From assembly GCF_030052815.1 (NCBI RefSeq), contig NC_079510.1, positions 28,163,823 through 28,227,822 of the forward strand: a stretch of DNA of 64,000 bases, given 5' to 3'. Both the position numbers and the translations under genes were made by a program. The first letter of the stretch is position 1, and every line of letters begins with the position of its first letter. Below are positions 55,332-64,000 of the stretch, in pieces. The notes below the pieces were generated by a model. It ran no database searches, was not told the origin of the DNA, and worked only from the letters and a program-made list of their open reading frames with translations. This DNA is from Hevea brasiliensis (Eukaryota > Streptophyta > Magnoliopsida > Malpighiales > Euphorbiaceae).

Positions 55332-58162
55332 TGTAGACCCTTATTTTGTGATGAGTATGTGCATTGAGGCCGTGGGAAACCCGATGATGAAAAATTATAT
55401 GACTGTAAGATGTAATTGGAGGCATGGAGCTGAATTATTAATTCCGTGGCATGATCTTGAAAAAATAAAAATGATAATAAAGTTTTAGGAAAATTAATTT
55501 AATTAAATTTAAATAAAATTTTATTTTGTTTAAATTTAATATGGGTAGTTCTTAAATGGATCTAATTAAGTTTAATTGGGCTCTATGGGCCTAAGAAAGC
55601 CTAGTTAGGAATTTTAAATGGGACCCATTTAATTATTTTCTAAAAATTAAAATAACAAAATATCTCTCTCCTCCTTGACCCCACTCTCTTCCTCACTCCC
55701 TATTGGTGCCTTCCATTTTTTCCTGTCTTCCTATTGGTTGAAACACCTCATCCATATCCCAGTCTTATTCGAACTCTGCAATTGTAGTTGTTTAAATCAT
55801 CTAAACTTTATCATCCTAAGACTCAAAACCCTATCACACCTCTCTCCCAAAACCCTATAAATACCCTACTAGAGAAGAGAAGAAAGGGAGGATGAAAGGA
55901 AAGAGGAAGAGAAAATTCAGAGCTACAGGAAATTTGGAGATATTCAAGACTCTTTGAGTTTTTCCTTATTTTTTCTTTTCTTCAAGAAGATTTTCATACA
56001 AGATTTCTGGAAGGTCAGTTTTTGTTGTTTTCTTTTCAAGATTCAAGATCTATGCCACACAATATTTTAATTCTATGCTCTTTATCTTCAATTTATTTTA
56101 TACGTTCATATTGATCATGTAATCATGTTTAATTTGAGGGGATACATAACTCTGCACATGTTTAGTTTCTATCTCTCGTATTTTTATTATTTTTCTTTAT
56201 TTTCTGAATCTGTAAAAAATTTGTAAAAATTATATTCATATTCTACACGAAATTCCATTAATTTTAGGCTCAAGAATCACTAAAAAAGCTTTAATATTTT
56301 GTAAGTTATGGCTGTTTGAAGTTAGGGTTCTTGTAAAATCTGATTTGTAGGATATCCGATTTATGGAGCCCATATCTCCCTTGTTCCTTAATATTTTTGT
56401 GTAAATCTAGTGTCTAAAATTAACTTCAGACTCTTATGAATCTTTTCCAATTGGTTTTGCATTCATATCTGTTGTGGTTAATAAGTTATGAATTTTACAA
56501 AAAAGTAGTACGATTCTGTCACTTAGAAAAATTACGATTTATGTAGACCATTCGGTTAGGGTTTTCTTTGATTTATAAATTTTATGATCTTGTATGATAT
56601 GTAGGCTATCTTCTGTAATTTTTTTATGATTTTTAGGCATGTATAACTATTTTTAAAAAATCGGATTTCTAGCTACTGTAAATCTGCCAGAATTTGGAAA
56701 TTGTATATTTATGCATGTTCTTGTATTTTCTTGGGTTTTAATTGATGTTTGATCTATTTTTCTGTGTTCCTTTAATTCAAGAAGTGTTATGAAGTGTTTG
56801 GATAATGTTAGAAGACTTAGACCATTAGGTGGTTGAAACTAATTAGGAATCTTAACCCTTTAGGAGACTAGAGTTAGAATCCAATGTAAATTGTTATTAA
56901 TATTTTCTTTATTTCTTTTATTTTCTTTAGTTTCTTTATTTTTTATTACAAACAAAATTGGTAAGTAGCCCTAAGGTAAGTACCAAAGAGGGCATTTGCG
57001 TGGAGCTTATATGGAGCTAAACGGGAGTAAGCCAGGGATATCATTGCCATACTAGAAGAGAAGACCCTTTTTTAAGGGTAGCTTGCCCCAATGGCAACTG
57101 CATTTACCAACAGGTAAGTAGCTCTAAATTTCTCGAATAACCATTGACATGAAATTGTAGTAATAATAGAACCTTTATTTGGTAAATTAAAATTAACTTT
57201 GTTTTTAATTTAACTGACTTTTGCATGTAATTAATTTAAATAAATACTTTGTAAATTAAAATTAATCTTGTTTGTAAATTAAACTAACATTGGCATGTAA
57301 ATAAATTTAATTTAATACTTGGTAATTGTAAAATAAATTTGCATGTTAGAAATCTTTATTAGGTTGTGATTGTTTGGGCCTTATGTGATATTAGAATAAA
57401 TTACACATGTACATAATTAACTTAGTTTAATTATCCTTAGGGTAACTTGGTGAAAATTAATTAATTATGTTAAATAGAAACGTAGGGTTATTTGAAATTG
57501 AATTTGTTTGTGAATTAAATTCTCAATAATAAATTAATTTTAGTCATCTGGTAAATATCATTTAAATAATTAGCAACCCCATAGATATGAATTACTTGTG
57601 CATGAAAATTGTGTGTAAACAACAATCCTTTTGTGAATTACTTGCGTGTGTAGGATTAGAATTGCATTTTTAGGATAAAGTTTAATAAAGGAATAATAAA
57701 CAAGACTTCTAGAAACATTAGTAGAGGACTGGCACTCGAATTAACGAGGTTAGACCAGGCGTAAGGGGTGCCTAACACCTTCCCCTTACGTACCCACTAT
57801 CCCGAACCTAGACATTGGGCTATGGTAACGACGGTTGTGGAAACTCTGCAAGGAGTAAGTTGCCATCCATGACCCTCGGAAGAAACACTGAATATGTCCC
57901 GGTTATTACCCGGGTGGCGACTCCTGTCTATCTATGCCTTTGTGGCATAAATCCTTAGTACCGTGGTAGTGTTATGGGAAGACGGTACTTACCAGTGGTT
58001 TGATTCTATTAGGATTGTATGAAGTGCATGTCTAGGAAATGCTGTCTAAGGAGGTGGTACTTAAGTGAGACCATTGTGACTCCACCATCTTTCCTGGGCA
58101 TTACCTGGTGCATTTTATATAATTCTAATGGATGATATTTCGCCTCACGCCCCACCTCCACA
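55332..58162 (+). repeat. TAT/Ogre-type 3' LTR
   Basis: 2831 bp, nearly identical to 47442-50281. The same TATA box is at 55856 and the same 9 bp hairpin at 57760-57790. It ends CCTCCACA and the copia integrase frame resumes at once (CAAAATGGCATGGCC). Confidence 0.95.
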
Positions 58163-60184
58163 CCAAAATGGCATGGCCAAAAGAAAAAATCGTCATCTTC
58201 TTGAGGTAACTCGTGCTCTTCTTTTTCAGATGAAAGTATCTAAACACTTTTGGGCGGATGCAGTTTCTACTGCATGTTTTTTTATCAATCGTATGTCATC
58301 TTCTGTCCTTAATGAGGATATTCCTTATACTACTTTGTTTCCTATAAAATCTTTATTCCCTATTGAACCCCGTATTTTTGGTTGTACCTGTTTTGTGCGT
58401 GATGTTCGTCCACAGTTTACTAAATTGGATCCAAAATCTCTCAAATGTGTCTTCCTTGGGTACTCCCGGCTCCAAAAAGGGTACCGTTGTTTCTCTCCTA
58501 CTCTTAATCGTTATCTTGTTTCTACAGATGTCACATTTTTTGAGTCCACTCCATTTTTTCCTCCATCATCTGTGTATGAGGGTCAGGGGGAGGAGGATGA
58601 TCTCTTAATATATACTGTCCAACCAATGTCTAGTCCTCTCCCACAGCCTGTTCCTTCTATCTCTAGACCTACTCGACCTCCCGTTGTTCATGTTTATTCC
58701 AGGAGATTGGAGATTCCTGACTCAGATCCTCCACCAGCTACTTCGTTGGGAGATCCTGTATCTCATACTGATCATGATTCTAATCTAGACTTACCCATTG
58801 CTCTTCGTAAAGGTAAACGTTCATGTACTTATCCTATATATTCTTTTATTTCTTATAATCAATTATCTTTTTGTTCTCGGTGTTTTGTTACTTCTTTAGA
58901 CTCTGTTCCTATCCCTAATACTGTTGATGAGGCATTGTGTCATCCTGGCTGGTATGATGCTATGAAAGAGGAAATGGAGGCTTTAGATGCTAATGGTACA
59001 TGGGAACTATTGCCTTTGCCCACTGGTAAGAAAGCTATTGGTTGTAAATGGGTATTTCTGATGAGTAAGTCGATGGTTCTGTGGCTAGGTTAAAAGCACG
59101 CCTTGTAGCAAAAGGATATGCTCAGACATATGGGGTTGATTACTCTGATACTTTTTCTCCTGTAGCTAAACTTACTTTTATTCACTTGTTTATCTCTTTA
59201 GCAGTTACATATGATTGGCCCCTGCATCAATTGGATATCAAGAATGCTTTCCTTCATGGTGATCTTCAGAAGGAGGTGTATATGGAGCAACCACCTGGGT
59301 TTGTTGCTCAGGGGGAGTTGGGTAAAGTTTATAGGCTTCGGAAGTCTCTTTATGGCTTGAAACAAAGTCCTAGGGCATGGTTTGGGAGATTCAGTGAAGC
59401 AGTACAGGAATTTGGTATGCAAAAGAGTAAGTGTGATCACTCAGTATTTTATAGGCAATCTAAGGCTGGTCTAATTCTCTTGGTAGTCTATGTGGATGAT
59501 ATTGTCATCACTGGGAGTGACTCTGCAGGTATTTCATCTCTTAAAACCTTCCTCCAAACTTAGTTTCAGACCAAAGACTTGGGATTGTTAAAGTATTTCT
59601 TGGGTATCAAAGTTATAAGAAGTAAGAAGGGTATTTTCTTGTCTTAAAGAAAATATGTCCTCGATCTATTGACAGAGACAGGAAAATTAGGTGCTAAGCC
59701 TTGTAGCACACCAATGACTCCAACTTTACAACTGTTAGCAGGGGATAGTGAGTTGTTTGAAGATCCAGAGAGATACAGGAGATTGGTAGGAAAATTGAAC
59801 TACCTTACAGTCACTCGTCCTGACATTGCTTATGCCGTTAGTGTGGTAAGTCAGTTTATGTCTTCCCCAACTGTTGCTCATTAGGAAGCCTTGGAACAAA
59901 TCTTGTGCTATCTGAAGGGCGCTCCAGGAAGAGGTTTGCTATATGGTAATCATGGGCATTTAAATGTTGAATGTTTTTCAAATGCCGACTGGGCTGGCTC
60001 TAAGGTTGGCAGGAGGTCAACTACTGGATATTGGGTTTTTATTGGAGGAAATTTGGTGTCTTGGAGAAGCAAGAAGCAGAGTGTAGTTTCTCGATCTAGT
60101 GCTGAATCCGAATACAGAGCCATGGCATAATCAGTATGTGAAGTAATGTGGATACTTCAATTATTAGATGAGACAGGTTTTAAG
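58163..60184 (+). pseudogene. Ty1/copia integrase end, reverse transcriptase, RNase H (3' part)
   Basis: It resumes with QNGMAKRKNRHLLEVTRALL, where the expected catalytic glutamate (NGVAERKNR) is lysine. Then come ADAVSTACFFINRMSSSVLN, CVFLGYSRLQKGYRCFSPT and the reverse transcriptase lead-in WYDAMKEEMEALDANGTWEL. A frameshift lies at about 59055-59075. The palm has [20 protein letters not shown] and [14 protein letters not shown] (YVDD intact), then RRLVGKLNYLTVTRPDIAYA. RNase H shows [20 protein letters not shown] and [11 protein letters not shown]. Stops lie at about 59562, 59646, 59882 and 60128. Family C cuts it at 60185. Confidence 0.9.
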
Positions 60185-63100
60185 TGTAACACCCCAAAGT
60201 TCGGTAGTGCGTTCTGCTGTTCCGGTGACCAGTGTTGTCCGGACAGCTAGGATGCCTAGAACTACACTTTGACACGAGGGAGGAGACATAAAATAATGAA
60301 ATACAAGAAAAGAAAATACAAGAAAAACAAAGGAAAAATAATAGCAAAGAAATGTGATCAAGTTAAGCGAGCCGGGAAACCTAGCGATGGGTGATCAGCC
60401 TTTGAAGTCACGGCGTGGACCGTTGACTAGCTACTGATCATGGAACCCTGGAATACATTTTTAGGACTTAAATAGAACCTTATTGAAGAATAAATATCAT
60501 AAGAAATATCAAAGAAAAATTAAATAAATAGTATAATGAAAAGTGAGAAATCGAAAAACAGACAAAACCCGGTAATACCGAAAAATCGGGAACGTAACCC
60601 GAACAGGGGCATTATGGTCATTTGACATCCCGAATTGTCTTTTGACCTAAATGTCCATTAAAAATAAATAATATTACACTTAGAAAATAAAATGAAAAAT
60701 TAGTTTAGTGGTACCTAAAGTAAATAGCTAAAATCATGGGTTAAATGTGGAATAAGTGGGAGTTAAGTTTATAAAATGATTAAATTTGTGAGTGGACCAC
60801 TAATGCATAAATTAAATACATAATAGGGCAGCTGTAACTCCACTAAATCAGCAGAAATAGTCATCTTCTCCAAAACAACCAAAGTTGCCGAATTGAGAGG
60901 AAATGAAAAACACCATGGCCATTTTTCATGCAAGCTCTCTTAACCTCCCATTTTCAACTCCAATCCTTTAAGTTCCTTCACAAAAAATGGTCTACACACC
61001 ACAAGGAAGATATTGATACCAATTTTGAGAAGTTTGGTGAAGGTTTAGCAAGTTACAATTAAAGGTAAGTTTGCATTTTTGAGAAATTCTTTGTTAAAGT
61101 TTATGTTCATGTTATGGGTGTTAGATTGGTGAAGGAAAATTTTGAGTTTGAAGGGTTATTGTTGTTTTCATTTTGGACAGCCATGAGTCACGTTTTTGAT
61201 GAGGTATTTGTGCATATAATTGATGAGAAATAATGTTAATTATGGTGATTTAGTAACTTAGTGAATTATTTCATGTTTATATGGTGAATTATGCACTTTG
61301 ATGGGAATTGGTATATGGGACGGCAATGTGATGTTGAAGAATGGTTTGTGGCAGCTTGTGGACACTTGAGGAATGGTATATATTGAAGGAAGTGTGGGCA
61401 GAATATTGACCTAGAAGGATTGATGATATGTATGTAAATTAACATTGTAAAGTGTATGTAAAGTTTGTAATGTTTAGGTGTGTTTGTAATGGTACTTAGA
61501 AATTGTAATTGTGAATGATATTTGGTGTGTTGAGGGTGATTGGAATCTGCCCAAAATAATGCTAATGTAATGTAGAAAATGCTTTTGGTAATGTGCCAAA
61601 ACAGTTTGGTAGGTAAGTAAACAAATGGCAAAGGTAAGTGTGTGTTTGAAGTTGGGGTGTGAAATGCATATTGAGGGCAGTGTATATTTTAGCCTATAAC
61701 CTTGAATGTGTAACCTCAATTGGTATGAGACCAATTTGAGGTGAAACTAGGCACAAAATATGCCAACTTTCATTGAGAAACCATGCCAAAATTCTGCTTG
61801 CAAGGTGACCTAAAAAAATGACCAATTCGGATTAGGTGCAATTAGGACCTGAAAAATGACCAATTGGGCAGCAGTGAGTGTTTAGGCCATAACTCACTCA
61901 AACCAGGTCCAATTGACCTGAAATTTTGACCAAGAATAGTTAAGACCCATACCTACAAGTCTTATGAAGATACCAAAACCCAGAAATGACCAGAAGCAAG
62001 TCAAAAAGCTTGCACAAGTTCGGGTCCAAAAACTGGCCGAACCAAAGTTGACCAAATTGACCAAAACAATGACCTAATTGATGCCATTTGACCAACAATA
62101 GTATAATGACCATAACTTGGTCTACTTAACTCGGATTGACCTGAAATTTTTCCCCGCGTGCAATAAGACCTAGATCTACAAGTTTGTAGTTTCGACCGAG
62201 ACCCGAAAACCAAGGGAACTAGATCGTCCGGTTAGGTCAAACCAGTGTTCCGGAATCCAGCAATTTGCATTAAAATGCACTAAGCAAGGAAATGACTTTG
62301 GTAAAACATACCAAACCTAAAACCCTATCAAATGTGACATATTAACGACACTAAAACCTAATTTACCTAAAACGCAACGAGGGTCGGTATATTAGGTGAT
62401 TAAGTGAATAATTGAGTTCAGTGCATTATTTACCAAACACCATCGATAGAGACAGTTTAAATTAGTACTGAAACACTTCAAATTATGTTTCTCAGTTACC
62501 AAAGACTCAGGAAAAGGGAAGGAAACACTGAGTCCAGATCAGGGAGACAGTCATCAGAGGTTTGTGCACAACTAGTTTTTAACTGATTTTGTTTTGAATA
62601 TTTCATATGATTAAATGATATATTTTTCTTATGAATTATGTTTAACAAGCATTGGATTTAATTCCATGATTATTGAAAATTGTTATTGTATGTATGAATT
62701 TGGCTTTGTGAAATGGTATTTCCATAAGTATTAAGCATTGTTATGGATTAAGTAAATTATGTTTTGGAAAATTGTGATAGAATATGTTTTGAATTGTGAT
62801 GGTAATATTCATGGAAAAAAATGAAAACTTTATTATTTGAATTGTGATGAGCATAAAAATTATTGGATATTGGAATTGACTTTGAATCGAATTATATTGT
62901 GATTTATGCTCACTAAAATGATTGTGATATTGTTTTATATCTCACTATAGATGCTTGACTAGGTTATTACCCGTCTCTCTCATTTGTTGAGAAGACAATG
63001 GAGTTAGTTGTGTTTTGATTACCATGGTACGTGCACAGGCTTAGATTTTCCTGATTTGAGGTTAGATCTAAGTTTATTTTATCGTTATGGCCCTTACGGA

Positions 63101-64000
63101 AGATTCATTATTGTGATGGTATGCGTGCACGATGATTCGACCTCCCGACCATAGGGAGTTAGAATCGATTCGACCTCCCGACCATAGGGAGTTAGAATCA
63201 CATCGAATATGGCCCTTCGGATTAGTCTTGCATAGTTAGTGAGATAAAGATTGATTTTGAGATACAACATGGTTTTGAGATGCATAATGACTTTTGAGAT
63301 ACTGAGATGATTTTTGAGATACAAAATGATTTTGAGATATAGAATGGCTTTTGAATGGTAAGGAATGGTGATTTCAATTATGGTTTGTGTGTAATTGATT
63401 TTGTTGGAATCACTTAAATGGATAGTCAAGATTTGATAAATTGAATTTTGTGCTCCAAGTTATTTATACAAATGATTTACATTATTGGCAATGAATATTT
63501 TGAGTTGTGAAATTTGATCAGTATTCAGATTCTCAAATTATTTACTGTAAAATTTGTCAATGTATATTGTACTATGTTTTAAATTATAGTTGTGCACCAC
63601 TGAGTTCACCACTCAGCGATAGCTTTGTATGCTGTCGCAGGTAAGCAGAGCATAGAGCAGTGAGTAAGTTGCTTTGAGGATACATTCAGATCAGCTCCAG
63701 GTATATCATAGATATACCCATGTACATAGGTTTTGATGTAAGCATGTAATAATATGTATGTAAATTATTTGAGCAGTTGTATAAAAACTCTTGTAAAACA
63801 TTTTGGTATGAAATTAAATGTAAATTATTGTAAGTGTATATTTGAGATTTCATTTACTTGAATAGTTTTGTATTATATTTCCTTTATCTCAGTCTTCGAA
63901 AAATCACTGCGGATTTGAGTTGAGAAAAATGTTGTGTTGAGAAATATGTTGGAGTTGAGATTTGCAAATACATATTGAAGTGCTTTTTTTTTTACAGGTT
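60185..64000 (+). repeat. Family C-type LTR, plus strand, runs off the window
   Basis: It starts TGTAACACCCCAAAGTTCGG and aligns, in opposite orientation, with the LTRs at 5420-9109 and 13895-17576, including the TGGGTGATC block (about 60386) and the AATTGACCTGAAATTTTGAC modules. Between about 62570 and 63540 it differs strongly from those copies and carries a 33 bp tandem pair (63134-63199). The twin hairpin is at 63600-63637. The CWG error pattern is not obvious here. The LTR end and any body lie beyond 64000. It interrupts the copia RNase H gene. The frames at 61266-61734 and 63094-63429 are repeat shadows. Confidence 0.9.

Larger units (their letters stand above)
47442..58162 (+). mobile_element. 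TAT/Ogre-type Ty3/gypsy element, partly deleted
   Basis: Two LTRs (47442-50281 and 55332-58162) flank about 5 kb containing a tRNA-Arg-type primer site, degraded gag-like pieces, a protease-to-reverse-transcriptase linker, the integrase C-terminus, a long repeat-rich 3' region and a purine tract. The reverse transcriptase and integrase cores are absent, so it is non-autonomous. The LTRs differ by one 9 bp step and roughly a dozen substitutions by eye, so insertion was recent. It lies inside the copia integrase. A clean 5 bp target duplication is not seen: ATCCC on the left, CCAAA on the right. Confidence 0.85.

Noticed and set aside
55078..55425. 115-residue minus-strand open frame
   Set aside because: Runs across tandem hairpin repeats, the purine tract and the LTR start; a chance frame.

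Overview
The window is plant nuclear DNA made almost entirely of nested LTR retrotransposons. I found no host gene, rRNA, tRNA gene or CRISPR array. Four Ty3/gypsy families with 3.2-4 kb LTRs and a tRNA-Met-type primer site (TGGTATCAGAGC) point to chromoviruses of the Tekay/Del type; at least two of them carry a C-terminal chromodomain. With them are an Athila element (tRNA-Asp-type primer site), a TAT/Ogre-type element (tRNA-Arg-type primer site), a Ty1/copia body and a fragment of an Angela-like copia LTR. This mix suggests pericentromeric heterochromatin of a eudicot. A Euphorbiaceae source is only a guess.

Layout. An Athila element (ending at 29522) is split by family A (124-25988), a gag-only chromovirus relative with 3.5 kb LTRs. 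The 5' LTR of A is itself split by a minus-strand array of family C (692-17785), arranged LTR piece - body - LTR - body - LTR - body piece with neighbouring units sharing LTRs, followed by an Angela-like LTR fragment (17786-18356). Athila then runs through its primer site, gag and protease until family D interrupts it at 29523. D (LTR, gag, protease) is interrupted at 34263 by family B, the best-preserved chromovirus (5' LTR, gag-pol with chromodomain, truncated 3' LTR to 45674). A truncated copia body starts abruptly at 45675. Its integrase is split by a TAT/Ogre-type element with two nearly identical LTRs (47442-58162), and its RNase H is cut at 60185 by another family C LTR that runs off the window.

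How the parts relate. All coding regions are gag-pol of retroelements and nearly all are broken. Families A, B, D and the copia body carry mainly in-frame stops of the CAG-to-TAG or TGG-to-TAG/TGA type, as expected from decay of methylated DNA. The C bodies differ from each other mostly by small errors at CAG/CTG sites, which looks more like base-calling error at methylated CHG sites than evolution.

Most interesting signals. (1) The TAT/Ogre element has a highly structured 3' region: five 30-31 nt two-stem hairpins with GNRA-like loops and covarying outer stems, a duplicated 239 bp unit with a C(UNCG)G hairpin, and four 85 bp units each with two hairpins. (2) The Tekay-type LTR families share a twin hairpin about 600-750 nt before the LTR end whose stems change together between families, and a TGGGTGACC block near the LTR start flanked in two families by pairing arms. 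(3) The family C array with shared LTRs is either an unusual recombination product or an assembly artefact.
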